Notes under the pieces: generated by a model
Told to the model about the DNA's origin: nothing
What the model saw: only the letters and a program-made list of their open reading frames with translations
Database searches by the model: none
Made by a program: the position numbers and the translations under genes
Assembly (NCBI RefSeq): GCF_002234595.1
Contig: NZ_NMUL01000009.1
Location: 186,001 to 250,000 of the forward strand
Source of the DNA: Amycolatopsis vastitatis
GTDB taxonomy: Bacteria; Actinomycetota; Actinomycetes; Mycobacteriales; Pseudonocardiaceae
DNA: 64,000 nucleotides
Reading direction: 5' to 3'
In this document: piece after piece, positions 9,053 to 18,825 of the stretch
Numbering within the stretch: the stretch's first letter is position 1
Layout: every line of letters starts with the position of its first letter

Positions 9053-10510
9053 GTGGCGCGAAGCGCCTCCGCTGAGGGCGGTGGCGGGGAGGAAGGTCGG
9101 AAGTTGGAGATCGCGGGTCGTCACGTTCTCGTCGCCGGGGCCGGGGTCACCGGGAAGTCGATCGTGCCCGTGCTCGTCGACCTTGGCGCGCGCGTCACGG
9201 TCACCGACGGCAACGCCGACCGTCTCGCCGAGCTGGAAGGCCTCGGGGCCGAGCTGGTCCCGGGCCTGACCGAGCCTCCCGAGGGCACGGTCCTCGTCGT
9301 CACCAGCCCGGGCTGGCGCCCGACGTCGCCGCTGCTCGTGGCCGCCGCCGAGGCGGGTGTCGAGGTGATCGGCGACGTCGAGCTGGCCTGGCGGGTCGGG
9401 CGGCTGCGCGAGCACCCGCCGTCGTGGCTGGTGGTCACCGGGACCAACGGCAAGACGACCACGGTCGGCATGCTCGAGTCGATCCTCAAGGCGGCCGGCA
9501 GCAACGCCGTGGCCTGCGGGAACATCGGCTACGCGGCGCTCGACGCGGTCCGCGCCGGCTACGACGTGCTGGCTGTGGAGCTGTCCAGTTTCCAGCTGCA
9601 CTGGTCCTCGACGCTGGCCCCGGACGCCGCCGTGGTGCTCAACCTGGCCGAGGACCACATCGACTGGCACGGCTCGATGGACGAGTACGCGGCCGCCAAG
9701 GGACGCGTGTACGCCCGCACCAAGGTCGCCGTGCACAACGCCGACGACGAGTGGTCCACCCGGATCGCCGAAGAGCACGCTCCGGAGAGCGCCCGTCGCG
9801 TCGGCTTCCAGCTCGACACCCCGCGCGCCGGTGAACTCGGGATCGTCGAGGACCTGCTGGTCGACCGGGCTTTCGTCGCCGACCCGGCGACCAGCGCCGA
9901 AGAGCTCGCGACGCTGTCCGACGTCCGCCCGGCGGGCCCGCACAACGTCGCGAACGCCCTCGCCGCGGCCGCGCTGGCCCGCGCCCACGGCGTCTCGCCG
10001 GACGCCGTGCTGAAGGGCCTGCGCGAGTACCAGCCCGCGCCGCACCGGGCCGTCGAGGTCGCCGAAGTGGCCGGGGTCCGGTACGTCAACGACTCGAAGG
10101 CGACCAACCCGCACGCGGCCGCCGGGTCGCTGCGGGCGCACGAGTCGATCGTGTGGATCGCCGGGGGCCAGCTCAAGGGCGCCTCCGTCGACGAGCTGGT
10201 GAGCAGCATCGCGGGCCGCCTGCGCGGAGTCGTGCTCCTCGGCGTCGATTCACCCGTGATCGCCGCCGCTGTTGCGCGACACGCGCCGGATGTCCCGGTG
10301 AACAGCCTCCGTCCGGGTGACGATGAACCCATGACTGCGGCGGTGAGTGCGGCCAGCGCGATGGCCCGGCCCGGAGACGTGGTGCTGCTGGCACCCGCCG
10401 CGGCGTCGTTGGACATGTTCTCGAGCTACGGCGCGCGCGGCGACGCGTTCGCCGCGGCCGTGCGTGTCCTGCGCGACGACGCAGCGGGGGAGCCGAGTGA
10501 CGACAGCTGA
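9053..10510 (+). CDS. murD: UDP-MurNAc-L-alanine:D-glutamate ligase MurD
   Basis: Adds D-Glu to UDP-MurNAc-L-Ala in the cytoplasm. 485 residues. An N-terminal Rossmann-like domain (GRHVLVAGAGVTGKS) is followed by the ATP loop GTNGKTTT and the C-terminal NDSKATNPHAA. GTG 9053 has GGAGG at 9039-9043, nine bases upstream, and sits five bases after the mraY stop. A TTG about 50 bases later (before EIAGRHV) also has a purine run and would match shorter homologues, so the first 16 residues are uncertain. The 3' end overlaps ftsW by 14 bases. Confidence 0.94.
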   Translation: MARSASAEGGGGEEGRKLEIAGRHVLVAGAGVTGKSIVPVLVDLGARVTVTDGNADRLAELEGLGAELVPGLTEPPEGTVLVVTSPGWRPTSPLLVAAAEAGVEVIGDVELAWRVGRLREHPPSWLVVTGTNGKTTTVGMLESILKAAGSNAVACGNIGYAALDAVRAGYDVLAVELSSFQLHWSSTLAPDAAVVLNLAEDHIDWHGSMDEYAAAKGRVYARTKVAVHNADDEWSTRIAEEHAPESARRVGFQLDTPRAGELGIVEDLLVDRAFVADPATSAEELATLSDVRPAGPHNVANALAAAALARAHGVSPDAVLKGLREYQPAPHRAVEVAEVAGVRYVNDSKATNPHAAAGSLRAHESIVWIAGGQLKGASVDELVSSIAGRLRGVVLLGVDSPVIAAAVARHAPDVPVNSLRPGDDEPMTAAVSAASAMARPGDVVLLAPAAASLDMFSSYGARGDAFAAAVRVLRDDAAGEPSDDS

Positions 10511-11996
10511 CCCCAAGCCCGGTGTACCGCCGAAGCGGCCACGCCGCGAGCGCAAGGAGAGCGGGTTCGTCGCCGTCCGGACCGCGCTGACCGCGTGGCT
10601 TTCGCGCCCGCTGGCGTCGTTCCACCTCGTGCTCGCCCTCACCGGCGTGCTCACCGTCATCGGCATCGTCATGGTGCTGTCGGCGTCGTCGGTCGCCTCC
10701 TACAACCCGAAGACCGGCAGCGGCGTGTACTCGCTGTTCGTCAAGCACCTCGTGTTCGTCGCCATCGGCTCGGTCGTGTTCTGGCTGGGCCTGCGGGTGA
10801 AGCTGGAGCGGATCCGGCGGATGTCGGCCACCGCGACGGTGATCTGCCTGGGCCTGCTGGTGCTCGTGCTCACCCCGCTCGGCTCGACGGTCAACGGCTC
10901 GCAGGGCTGGTTCAAGATCGGCGAGTTCACCTTCCAGCCCGTCGAGGCCGCGAAGGTCGCGCTGGCCTTCTGGGGCGCCCACATCCTGGTCATCAAGTAC
11001 AACGTGATCCACCAGTGGCGGCACCTGCTGGTGCCGGTGGTGCCGATCGCGCTGCTGATGTTCGCCCTGGTCATGCTGCAGCCCGACCTCGGCGGCACGG
11101 TCACCCTCGCCGTCGTCCTGCTGGCGCTGCTGTGGTTCGCCGGCGCCCCGAAACGGCTGTTCGGGGTGATCCTCGCCGGCGGCCTGGCCGGCGTGCTCGT
11201 GCTCGCGGTCATCGCGCCCTACCGGCTCGCCCGGGTCATGTCGTTCCTCTCGCCGGACGCCGACGTCACCGCCGAGGGCTTCCAGGCCAACCAGGCCAAG
11301 CTCGCGCTGGCCGACGGCGGGTTCCTCGGCAAGGGTCTCGGCCAGGGCACCTCCAACTGGGGCTACCTGCCGAACGTGCAGAACGACTTCATCTTCGCCC
11401 TGATCGGCGAAGAGCTCGGGCTGATCGGCTGCGTCGTCGTGCTGCTGCTCTTCGGCGGGGTCGCCGTCGTCGGCCTGCGGATCGCCACCCGCAACATCGA
11501 CCCGTGGATCCGGATCGTCTCCGGCACGCTGACGGTGTTCCTCGTCGCGCAGGCCGGCATCAACATCGGGTACGTCGTCGGCCTGCTGCCGGTCACCGGC
11601 GTCACCCTGCCGCTGATCTCCTACGGCGGGACGTCGCTGGTGATCACCATGCTCATCATGGGGGTGCTCGCGAACGCCGCCCGGCACGAACCGGAGGCGG
11701 TGGCCGCACTGCGCACACAGGGGCCGGGTAAATTCGGGCGACTGCTGCGGCTGCCCGCGCCCGACCCGTACCGCCCGCCGGCCACTCGCAAGGCGGCGGG
11801 ACGGAGTGGGGCGAAGGCGGCCAGGCCGGCGCCCCGTGCGGCGCGGCCCGCCCCGGCACAGGAACGACGGAGGTCGGTCCGCGAACCGGTGCGCCGCAGC
11901 GCGGCACGGACGAGCGCGGCCACGTCTCGCGGGGCCACGCGGACAACAGCGAGCCGTGGTACCCGGAGTACCGCGAACCGGAGAGGTCATCGGTGA
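10497..11996 (+). CDS. ftsW: septal peptidoglycan glycosyltransferase FtsW
   Basis: SEDS-family polymerase that pairs with PbpB at the septum. 499 residues with about ten membrane helices. SEDS hallmarks seen are [43 protein letters not shown], and [17 protein letters not shown] 10497 lies inside the murD end behind GGGGGAG. After the last helix there is a basic Arg/Ala/Pro/Thr-rich tail of about 90 residues, predicted disordered and cytoplasmic; long tails here are known in actinobacterial FtsW. Its last four bases overlap murG. Confidence 0.95.
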   Translation: MTTADPKPGVPPKRPRRERKESGFVAVRTALTAWLSRPLASFHLVLALTGVLTVIGIVMVLSASSVASYNPKTGSGVYSLFVKHLVFVAIGSVVFWLGLRVKLERIRRMSATATVICLGLLVLVLTPLGSTVNGSQGWFKIGEFTFQPVEAAKVALAFWGAHILVIKYNVIHQWRHLLVPVVPIALLMFALVMLQPDLGGTVTLAVVLLALLWFAGAPKRLFGVILAGGLAGVLVLAVIAPYRLARVMSFLSPDADVTAEGFQANQAKLALADGGFLGKGLGQGTSNWGYLPNVQNDFIFALIGEELGLIGCVVVLLLFGGVAVVGLRIATRNIDPWIRIVSGTLTVFLVAQAGINIGYVVGLLPVTGVTLPLISYGGTSLVITMLIMGVLANAARHEPEAVAALRTQGPGKFGRLLRLPAPDPYRPPATRKAAGRSGAKAARPAPRAARPAPAQERRRSVREPVRRSAARTSAATSRGATRTTASRGTRSTANRRGHR

Positions 11997-13117
11997 GTAA
12001 CCCCGTCAAGGGAGCCGGGCGATCGGCCACGGGCAAGGCGCCCGTGGTCGTGGTCGCCGGAGGTGGCAGCGCAGGACACATCGAACCCGCCCTCGCGCTG
12101 GCCGACGCCGTCATGCGGCTGCGCCCGGACGCGACGGTCGTGGCGCTCGGCACCGAGCGCGGCCTGGAGAACAAGCTGGTCCCGGCCCGCGGCTACCCGC
12201 TTGAGCTGATCCCGCCGGTGCCGATGCCGCGCAAGCCGACCCCGGAGCTGATCCGGCTGCCGCTGAAGGTCCGCGACTCGGTGCGGAAGACCCGCGAGGT
12301 GCTGGAGCGGGTCGGCGCGGACGTCGTCGTCGGCTTCGGCGGCTACGTCGCCCTCCCGGCTTACCTGGCCGCCCGCGGGCGCATCCCGATCGTCGTGCAC
12401 GAGGCCAACCAGTCGCCGGGCCTGGCGAACAAGGTCGGCGCGCGGTTCGCCAAGCGCGTCGCCGTCGCCGTCCCGGGCACGCCGCTGCCGAAGGCCGAGG
12501 TCGTCGGGATCCCGCTGCGGCCGTCGATCACGTCGCTGGACCGGGCCGCGCTGCGGGCCGAGGCCCGCGCGCACTTCGGCCTGGACCCGGACGCGCCGAC
12601 GCTGCTGGTGTTCGGCGGTTCGCAGGGCGCGGTGTCGATCAACAACGCCGTGTCGGGCGCGGCGAAGGACTTCGCGGACGCCGGCGTCGGCGTGCTGCAC
12701 GCGCACGGCCCGAAGAACACCCTGGTCGTGCAGGAGTTCCCGGGCAGGCCGGCGTACCTGCCGGTGCCGTACCTGGAGCGGATGGACCTGGCCTACGCGG
12801 CGGCCGACGCCACGGTGTGCCGTTCGGGCGCGATGACCGTCGCCGAGGTGACCGCGGTCGGGCTGCCCGCGGTGTTCGTCCCGCTGCCCTACGGCAACGG
12901 TGAGCAGGCCAGCAACGCCCGGCCCGCCGTCGACGCCGGGGCCGCGCTGATGGTCGAAGACGCCGACCTCACCCCGGCGAAGGTCGCCGAACTCGTCGTC
13001 CCGCTGGTCACCGACGCCGACCGCGTCGCGAAGATGAGCGCGGCGGCGGTCGGCATGGGGCACCGCCAAGCCGACGAAGTACTCGCCAAGATCGTCCTGG
13101 AGGCCGCCGGTGTCTGA
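11993..13117 (+). CDS. murG: lipid II synthase MurG (UDP-GlcNAc transferase)
   Basis: Peripheral membrane GT-B enzyme that adds GlcNAc to lipid I. 374 residues. The N-terminal glycine loop [17 protein letters not shown], the G-loop [27 protein letters not shown] and the donor-site region ending in [12 protein letters not shown] are present. GTG start overlaps ftsW by four bases, and the end overlaps murC by eight. Confidence 0.96.
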   Translation: MSNPVKGAGRSATGKAPVVVVAGGGSAGHIEPALALADAVMRLRPDATVVALGTERGLENKLVPARGYPLELIPPVPMPRKPTPELIRLPLKVRDSVRKTREVLERVGADVVVGFGGYVALPAYLAARGRIPIVVHEANQSPGLANKVGARFAKRVAVAVPGTPLPKAEVVGIPLRPSITSLDRAALRAEARAHFGLDPDAPTLLVFGGSQGAVSINNAVSGAAKDFADAGVGVLHAHGPKNTLVVQEFPGRPAYLPVPYLERMDLAYAAADATVCRSGAMTVAEVTAVGLPAVFVPLPYGNGEQASNARPAVDAGAALMVEDADLTPAKVAELVVPLVTDADRVAKMSAAAVGMGHRQADEVLAKIVLEAAGV

Positions 13118-14522
13118 GTCGGTACAGCCTGAGCTTCCGGAAAGCCTGCGCCGGGCCCACCTGATCGGGATCGGCGGCGCCGGCATGTCCGGTATTGCGC
13201 GGATCCTGCTGGCCCGGGGCGCTTTCGTGTCGGGCTCGGACGCCAAGGAGTCGCGGGCGCTGCTGTCGCTGCGTGCCCAGGGCGCCGAGCTGTTCGTGGG
13301 CCAGAGCGCGGCGAACATTTCGTCGCTGTCGGAGCCGCCGTCCGCGGTCGTCGTCTCGACGGCGATCAAGGAGACCAACCCGGAGCTGGCGGCGGCCCGC
13401 GCCGCCGGCATCCCGGTGCTGCACCGGGCCCAGGCCCTGGCCGGGCTGATGGAAGGCCACCGCGTCGCCTGCATCGCGGGTACGCACGGCAAGACGTCGA
13501 CGACGTCGATGCTCACCGTGGCGTTGCAGTACTGCCGGCTCGACCCGTCGTTCGCCATCGGCGGCGACCTCAACGAGTCCGGCGCCAACGCCCACCACGG
13601 CGAGGGCGGCGTCTTCGTCGCCGAGGCCGACGAGAGCGACGGCTCGTTCCTGACGTACGTGCCGTCGGTCGCGGTGGTGACGAACGTCGAGCCGGACCAC
13701 CTGGACCACCACGGCACCGCCGAGGCCTACACGAAGGTGTTCCGGGACTTCGTCGACCGGATCGAGCCGGGCGGCCTGCTGATCGTCTGCGCCGACGACG
13801 AAGGGGCCCACGCGCTCGGCGACGAAGCCGCGAAGCGCGGTGTCCGGGTGCAGCGGTACGGCCGCTCGGTCAGCGGGGCCGACGACGCCGAAATCACGTC
13901 CTACGAGCCGCTGCCCGACGGCGGGATCGTGCGGATCTCGCTGCGGGGCGAGCCGCTCGACGTCAAGGTCGCCGTGCCGGGCGAGCACATGGCGCTGAAC
14001 GCGGTCGCGGCCCTGCTGGCCGGGATCGAGCTGGGCGCGCCCGTGTCCGGGCTGGCCGAAGGGCTCGCGGCGTTCGGCGGGGTGCGGCGGCGGTTCGAGT
14101 TCAAGGGCCGGGCCGGCGACGTCCGCGTCTACGACGACTACGCGCACCACCCGACCGAGGTGGCCGCGCAGCTGCGCGCGGTGCGGACGGCGGCCGGTAC
14201 CGGCCGGGTCCTCGTGGTGTTCCAGCCGCACCTCTACTCGCGGACCAAGACGTTCTCGGCGGAGTTCGCTTCCGCGTTGTCGCTGGCCGACGAGGTCGTC
14301 GTGCTGGACGTCTACGGCGCGCGCGAGGAGCCGGAACCGGGCGTCACCGGTGCGCTGATCGCCGACCGGGTGACGGCGGCGGTGCACTACGAGCCGGCCT
14401 TCGACGTCGCCGCGCCGCTGGTGGCCGGGCTGGCCAAGCCGGGCGACCTCGTGGTGACCATGGGGGCCGGGGACGTGACGCAGCTGGGCCCGGAGATCCT
14501 CGCCGAGCTGGACAAGCGCTGA
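13110..14522 (+). CDS. murC: UDP-N-acetylmuramate:L-alanine ligase MurC
   Basis: First ligase of the pentapeptide chain. 470 residues. [14 protein letters not shown] at the N-terminus binds the UDP-sugar, [11 protein letters not shown] is the ATP loop, and the central EADESDGSF and late [10 protein letters not shown] motifs are intact. The start lies eight bases inside murG. Only four bases separate the stop from ftsQ. Confidence 0.96.
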   Translation: MSESVQPELPESLRRAHLIGIGGAGMSGIARILLARGAFVSGSDAKESRALLSLRAQGAELFVGQSAANISSLSEPPSAVVVSTAIKETNPELAAARAAGIPVLHRAQALAGLMEGHRVACIAGTHGKTSTTSMLTVALQYCRLDPSFAIGGDLNESGANAHHGEGGVFVAEADESDGSFLTYVPSVAVVTNVEPDHLDHHGTAEAYTKVFRDFVDRIEPGGLLIVCADDEGAHALGDEAAKRGVRVQRYGRSVSGADDAEITSYEPLPDGGIVRISLRGEPLDVKVAVPGEHMALNAVAALLAGIELGAPVSGLAEGLAAFGGVRRRFEFKGRAGDVRVYDDYAHHPTEVAAQLRAVRTAAGTGRVLVVFQPHLYSRTKTFSAEFASALSLADEVVVLDVYGAREEPEPGVTGALIADRVTAAVHYEPAFDVAAPLVAGLAKPGDLVVTMGAGDVTQLGPEILAELDKR

Positions 14523-14526
14523 GGCC

Positions 14527-15354
14527 ATGAGCTCGACCAGGGAACGCCGCCGTCCGTCCGAAGAGGACGAACGGGATCGTGCCGCCCTGGCGCGGGAACG
14601 GCGGGGCCGGCGGTCCGAAGAGGAACGCCGCCGGACCCGCGTCTCCCGGTCGGGTCCGCGCAACCGGCCCCACCGCCACGTCGAGATCCGCCGCCGGTGG
14701 ATCGCGCTGCTGAGCGTGCTCACCCTGGTGGCGATGGTGTACCTGCTGTTCTTCAGCTCGATGCTCGGGGCGCAGGACGTCTCGGTCAGCGGCTCGCGCA
14801 CGGTGCCCGCCGACCAGATCCGCACGGTGGCGGCGGTGCCGTCCGGCAAGCCGATGCTGCGGCTGAGCACCGACGAGATCCGCGACCGGGTGGCGGCGAT
14901 GCCGGGCATCGCGACGGTCGAGGTGTCGCGGTCGTGGCCGAACACGGTCGAGATCACGGTGACCGAGCGGACGGCGATCGCGTTCTTCGACAGCGGCCCG
15001 GGCGGCGACGGAGTGCATCTGGTCGACGGCGGCGGCGTGGTGTTCAAGACGGTCTCCGCCCGGCCGCCGGGCCTGCCGGAGCTGAAGCTGCCGAAGGTGT
15101 CGGCGGACGACCCGGTGACCCGGGCGGTCACCGCGGTGCTCGGCGTGATCCCGGAGCAGCTGCTCAAGCAGGTCACGACGGCGACGGCGAAGACGCCGGC
15201 GAGCGTGGAGTTCACACTGGCCGGCGGCAAGATCGTCCGCTGGGGGACGGCGGAGCAGACGGACCGCAAGGCGAAGGTCCTGGCCGCGCTGCTCACCCAG
15301 GAGGGCAAGATCTACGACGTCGCGGCGCCCGAACTGCCGACCATCACCTCCTGA
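14527..15354 (+). CDS. ftsQ: cell division protein FtsQ
   Basis: Bitopic divisome protein linking early and late division proteins. 275 residues: an Arg/Glu-rich charged cytoplasmic region to about residue 58, one membrane helix near 59-80, then a POTRA domain (VSVSGSRTVPADQIRTVA) and the FtsQ beta domain (VSRSWPNTVEITVTERTAIAFF). In most actinobacteria ftsZ follows directly; here the next 12 kb is other genes and ftsZ resumes at 27339. Confidence 0.93.
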   Translation: MSSTRERRRPSEEDERDRAALARERRGRRSEEERRRTRVSRSGPRNRPHRHVEIRRRWIALLSVLTLVAMVYLLFFSSMLGAQDVSVSGSRTVPADQIRTVAAVPSGKPMLRLSTDEIRDRVAAMPGIATVEVSRSWPNTVEITVTERTAIAFFDSGPGGDGVHLVDGGGVVFKTVSARPPGLPELKLPKVSADDPVTRAVTAVLGVIPEQLLKQVTTATAKTPASVEFTLAGGKIVRWGTAEQTDRKAKVLAALLTQEGKIYDVAAPELPTITS

Positions 15355-15381
15355 AGTCCTTTTTCACGTGCACCCGGCATT

Positions 15382-15413
15382 CCGTATGCCGTACGATCTC
15401 GTACGTCATACGG
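15382..15413. promoter_or_regulatory. 32-bp palindromic operator before the NmrA-like gene
   Basis: A near-perfect dyad with nested arms CCGTATG/CATACGG and CGTACGA/TCGTACG, broken at one base per arm and a two-base centre. Length and symmetry resemble a TetR-family operator. No TetR gene is adjacent, so the regulator must be encoded elsewhere or the site is autonomous. Confidence 0.65.
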
Positions 15414-15429
15414 AAACGAGGAGGGTGCG

Positions 15430-16260
15430 ATGACGATCCTGGTGACGGGCGCGACCGGCAGTGTCGGCCGGTTGGTGGTCGACGAGCTGGTCGCGGCGGG
15501 GGTGCCGGTGCGGGCGCTGACCGTCGATCCTGCGCGAGCTTCGCTGCCGCCCGAGGCGGAGGTGGTCGTCGGGTCGCTCGCGAAGCCGTCGACGCTGCCG
15601 GTGGCGCTGAAGGGCGTCTCGGCGGTGTACCTGGCGCCGATGGCGAGGACCGTGCGGCGGTTCTGCGAGCTGGCGTCGGAGGCGGGCGTCGAGCGGGTCG
15701 TCGCGCTGTCGGGCAGCAGCGTCGGCGACGGCCACGAGGGGTCCAGCGGGAACGAGTACGCCGCCGTCGAGGCCGCGGTCCGCGACGCCGGGTTCGCCTG
15801 GACGTTCCTGCGGCCCGGCGCGTTCATGAACAACACGCTCGACTGGGCGGACATGGTCCGCGCGGGGGAGGTCGCGATGGCCTACGGCGACGCGACGCAG
15901 ACCCCGATCGACCTCGGCGACATCGCGGCCGTGGCCGGCCGGGTGCTGCTCTCGGACGGGCACGTCGGGGCCACGCACGTCCTCAGCGGACCGGAAGCGA
16001 TCAGTCTGCGCGGGCAGGTCGCGACGCTGGAATCGGTGCTGGGCAAGGAAATCCGGTTCCGCGAGCTGACCCGCGCCGAGCAGCGCGCGCAGTGGGTCGG
16101 GTTCGGCGTGCCGGAGGCGGCCGTCGACTGGCTGCTCGACGGCTTCGAGGAGACCCTGCGGCACCCCCAGGCGCCGACCGGCGTCGTCGAAGAGCTGCTG
16201 GGCCGTCCGGGGACGACGTACGCTTCGTGGGTCGCGGCGCGGCAGGACGTCTTCGCCTAG
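15430..16260 (+). CDS. NmrA-like NAD(P)-binding oxidoreductase
   Basis: Atypical short-chain dehydrogenase fold, 276 residues. The dinucleotide loop TGATGSVG is near residues 7-14 and the rest follows the NmrA/YcfH pattern (VERVVALSGSSVG, then FLRPGAFMNNTLDW). These proteins sense NAD(P) state or reduce small substrates; the substrate cannot be told from sequence. The ATG is preceded by GAGGAGG, and the palindrome at 15382-15413 covers the promoter region, so expression is probably repressor controlled. Its stop overlaps the convergent MFS gene by four bases. Confidence 0.85.
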   Translation: MTILVTGATGSVGRLVVDELVAAGVPVRALTVDPARASLPPEAEVVVGSLAKPSTLPVALKGVSAVYLAPMARTVRRFCELASEAGVERVVALSGSSVGDGHEGSSGNEYAAVEAAVRDAGFAWTFLRPGAFMNNTLDWADMVRAGEVAMAYGDATQTPIDLGDIAAVAGRVLLSDGHVGATHVLSGPEAISLRGQVATLESVLGKEIRFRELTRAEQRAQWVGFGVPEAAVDWLLDGFEETLRHPQAPTGVVEELLGRPGTTYASWVAARQDVFA

Positions 16261-17426
16261 GTGCGCGTCCGGGACATCCCGGCCAGGCCGATCAGCGGGA
16301 GCACGCCGGCGAACACGACGACCGCCGTCCAGCCGCCGAGGTGGTAGGCGATCGAGCCCGCCTGCGAGCCGATCGCGCCCCCGACGAAGAACGTGCCGAG
16401 GTAGACGCTGTTGATCCGGGCGCGGGCCGCCGGGTCGAGCTGGTAGATCGTGTGCTGGCCGACCACCAGCGTCGTCTGGACGGACGAGTCGACGGCGATC
16501 GCGGCGATCGCCAGCAGCACGACGCTGTGCGCGCCGAACCCGGCGAGGGCGAAGGCCGCGGCGCAGAGCACGAAGGCGCCCGCGGTGAGCCGCCGTCCGT
16601 GGCCGTGGTCCGACCACCGCCCGGCCAGCGGCGCCACCGCGGCGCCGGCGGCCCCCGCCAGCGCGAACAGGCCGACGCCGAGCTGGGAGTAGTTGAACGG
16701 CGGCGCGGTCAGCACGAAGGCGATGGTCGTCCAGAACGCGCTGAACGCGCCGAACATCGCCGACTGGTACAGGGCGCGGTGACGCAGTGGCGGGTGCTTC
16801 CGGGCCATGGCCAGCGTCGAGCGGAGCAACTGTCCATAGCGGACGTCCGTCTTGGACGCCCGGCGCGGCAGGATGAAGCGCAGCACGACGGCGAGCACGG
16901 CCATCGCCGCGGCGGAGATCAGGAACACGACGCGCCAGCCGGTCACCTCGGCGAGCAGGCTGGCGACCACGCGCGAAAGCAGGATGCCGAACAGCAGCCC
17001 GCTCACGACCCGCCCGACGATCCGGCCGCGGATGGCGTCGGGGGAGATGTCGGCGGCGAACGGGACGAGGATCTGCACGACGACCGACGCGGCCCCGACC
17101 AGCAGCGAGGCGATCAGCAGCACGGCGAACCCGGGCGCGACCCCGGTGACGACGAGGCCGGCGCAGGCGAGCGCCAGCAGGGTGGCGACGAGCCCGCGGT
17201 TCTCGAGCCGGTCGCCGAGCGGAACGAGCAGCAGCATCCCGGCGGCGTACCCGATCTGGGTGGCGGTGACGACCCCGCCGGCGGCGGCCTCGCCGACGCC
17301 GTAGGTGTGCCGCAGCTCCGCGAGCAGCGGCTGGGCGTAGTAGAGGTTGGCGACGGTCAGTCCACAAGAGACGGCCAGGAGCAGGACGAGCCACCCTGGT
17401 GGGGCTTTTTGTTCGGTCTCGGTCAT
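16257..17426 (-). CDS. MFS transporter
   Basis: 389 residues from the ATG that gives MTETEQ, with about 12 hydrophobic helices and the MFS loop motif (LVPLGDRLENRG) between helices 2 and 3. It resembles the arabinose-efflux-like/NepI group of drug or metabolite exporters; substrate unknown. The open frame extends 47 codons further upstream but that part overlaps the operator and is not hydrophobic, so the inner ATG is preferred. It is divergent from the ABATE/CGNR gene, with a shared inverted repeat between them, suggesting that neighbour regulates it. Confidence 0.85.
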   Translation of the reverse strand: MTETEQKAPPGWLVLLLAVSCGLTVANLYYAQPLLAELRHTYGVGEAAAGGVVTATQIGYAAGMLLLVPLGDRLENRGLVATLLALACAGLVVTGVAPGFAVLLIASLLVGAASVVVQILVPFAADISPDAIRGRIVGRVVSGLLFGILLSRVVASLLAEVTGWRVVFLISAAAMAVLAVVLRFILPRRASKTDVRYGQLLRSTLAMARKHPPLRHRALYQSAMFGAFSAFWTTIAFVLTAPPFNYSQLGVGLFALAGAAGAAVAPLAGRWSDHGHGRRLTAGAFVLCAAAFALAGFGAHSVVLLAIAAIAVDSSVQTTLVVGQHTIYQLDPAARARINSVYLGTFFVGGAIGSQAGSIAYHLGGWTAVVVFAGVLPLIGLAGMSRTRT

Positions 17427-17448
17427 GCGAGCGTGCCCCCAAGGATGT

Positions 17449-17494
17449 GGAACCGGTTTGATCGGTTCCCGACGGTACCAGTCAAACCGGTTCC
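17449..17494. promoter_or_regulatory. inverted repeat in divergent MFS/ABATE promoter
   Basis: Perfect 13-base arms GGAACCGGTTTGA (17449-17461) and TCAAACCGGTTCC (17482-17494) with a 20-base spacer. The right arm ends four bases before the TACTGT box at 17499-17504, which lies seven bases before ATG 17512. A bound regulator would sit on the start region of both genes. Confidence 0.65.
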
Positions 17495-17511
17495 GGCGTA
17501 CTGTGACCCGT

Positions 17512-18048
17512 ATGACGGACCGATTCCGCTCGGGGGCGGGCAGACTGTGCCTCGACTTCATCCGCACGCTGCGCTACCGCGGCACGCCATCGGAGTCGGA
17601 GGAGTTCCCGGACGCGGCGGCGTGGGGAGCGTGGATCGACCAGTTCGGTCCGTTCCCGGCCCCGGCCCAGCCCGCTTCGGTGGATGAGGCTCGTGCTTTG
17701 CGGGAGGCTGTTCACTCGCTGCTCACCGGGGAGGTGCGCGACCCGGTGCGCCGCCGGCTGAACCGCTTCGCGGCTTTGCCGGTGCCCGCGCCTTCGCTGA
17801 CTTCGTCGGGCGAACTGCGTTGGCAGGCTTCGGATCCGGCGTCGGCGATGCTGGCGTTGCTGGCGCGGGACGCGCTGGACTTGGTGACGTCACCGGAGTT
17901 CGGGCGGGTCCGGCGGTGTGCCGGTCCCCGGTGTGGCGCCCTGTTCCTGGACACGTCGCGGCCCGGGACGCGGCGGTGGTGCTCGATGGAGATCTGCGGG
18001 AACCAGGCGAAGAAGTCGACTTATCGAGCGAAGGCCACGGCTTCCTGA
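17512..18048 (+). CDS. ABATE-domain CGNR zinc-finger protein
   Basis: 178 residues. The N-terminal part has the ABATE pattern (LCLDFIRTLRYRG) seen in stress-linked putative transcription regulators. The C-terminus is a CGNR zinc finger with Cys pairs in RRCAGPRCGALF and WCSMEICGNQAKK. It is probably a DNA-binding regulator of the divergent MFS exporter. ATG 17512 is preceded by TACTGT with seven bases between, a leaderless arrangement; no Shine-Dalgarno is visible. Ligand unknown. Confidence 0.85.
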   Translation: MTDRFRSGAGRLCLDFIRTLRYRGTPSESEEFPDAAAWGAWIDQFGPFPAPAQPASVDEARALREAVHSLLTGEVRDPVRRRLNRFAALPVPAPSLTSSGELRWQASDPASAMLALLARDALDLVTSPEFGRVRRCAGPRCGALFLDTSRPGTRRWCSMEICGNQAKKSTYRAKATAS

Positions 18049-18086
18049 CGCGCTCATGCGAGTACGCGACTAAACGCTGCGTGATC

Positions 18087-18115
18087 TTGTAGGTGCGAAG
18101 AGTGCTCGCTACCGT
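18087..18115 (+). promoter_or_regulatory. leaderless promoter of the small-protein/DUF6879 cassette
   Basis: TTGTAG (18087-18092) and TACCGT (18110-18115) are separated by 17 bases, and ATG 18123 follows seven bases after the -10. The second half matches the TANNNT-N6/7-start pattern seen repeatedly in this window. Confidence 0.5.
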
Positions 18116-18122
18116 GATGACC

Positions 18123-18317
18123 ATGAAACTCAGGAAGCTTGCCGGGACGTGTGACGATGGTACGTGCCCGACTGTCTACCTGTCGGATCGCAACACCCTC
18201 GTGCTGCAGGGTGACGCGGTGCTGAGCGCTGAAGGCCTGGTCTCCGCTCCCCATGAACAGGCTGTCGAACTGTCGGTGGAACTCGTCGAGGAGGCATTGC
18301 GTGCGCTTGGGCGCTGA
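18123..18317 (+). CDS. small conserved-type protein of an XRE/DUF6879 cassette
   Basis: 64 residues, rich in acidic side chains, containing GTCDDGTCPTVYLSD with two cysteines, then a short helical C-terminus (VELSVELVEEALRAL). Similar small proteins lie beside XRE-DUF5753 regulators in actinobacteria, but I cannot assign a function. ATG 18123 fits the leaderless promoter; an ATG two codons earlier is the alternative. The last 17 bases overlap the next gene, whose GAGGAGG ribosome site lies inside this one, so the two are coupled. Confidence 0.7.
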   Translation: MKLRKLAGTCDDGTCPTVYLSDRNTLVLQGDAVLSAEGLVSAPHEQAVELSVELVEEALRALGR

Positions 18318-18825
18318 GTGGATGAGATACTTCGACGAGTTCACGCTCTCGGCGTTCCGTCTCGAGATGCAGCAGACCTACACGATCCCGGCCGAGCGGT
18401 CCAATGTCGAACTGTTCCTGGCCGGCGGTGAACGCCCTCTGGGGCACAATGCCGCGTGGCGTGGCCGTATCGAGGAGATTGTCGCGTCCGGCCGGACCGT
18501 TCAGCGCGCCAAAGCGGTCCGGCGGCCGTTGACCGATTATCTTCGCTACCAGTGCGCGTGGAGTATTCCCGGAAATGTCGCTGCCGGCGAGGACTACCGG
18601 ATGGTCGATATCACGGAGAACGACCGGGACTTGCCGGAACAGGATTTCTGGCTTTTCGACGAGGTGATGGTGGTGCATCTCGACTACAATCCCGACGGTA
18701 CATTCGTCGGTGCTGAGCTGGTTGAGGAGCCTGATCTGGCGCAGTACCGTCGTTGGCGAGAGGTAGCTTTGAGTCACGGGGTGGCGTTTGGCGAATGGGA
18801 TGCTGGAGCCGGACCAGCAGGATGA
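18301..18825 (+). CDS. DUF6879-family protein
   Basis: 174 residues. It matches the pattern of DUF6879 proteins, which are common in actinobacteria beside XRE-DUF5753 regulators: an opening FxxFxxSAFRLE-like helix (FDEFTLSAFRLEMQQTY), then an aromatic-rich beta region (DYLRYQCAWSIPGNVAAGED, DFWLFDEVMVVHLDY). No catalytic motif or signal peptide is evident. GTG 18301 has GAGGAGG six bases upstream; ATG 18322 is the alternative. It overlaps the regulator gene that follows. Function unknown. Confidence 0.75.
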   Translation: MRLGAEWMRYFDEFTLSAFRLEMQQTYTIPAERSNVELFLAGGERPLGHNAAWRGRIEEIVASGRTVQRAKAVRRPLTDYLRYQCAWSIPGNVAAGEDYRMVDITENDRDLPEQDFWLFDEVMVVHLDYNPDGTFVGAELVEEPDLAQYRRWREVALSHGVAFGEWDAGAGPAG

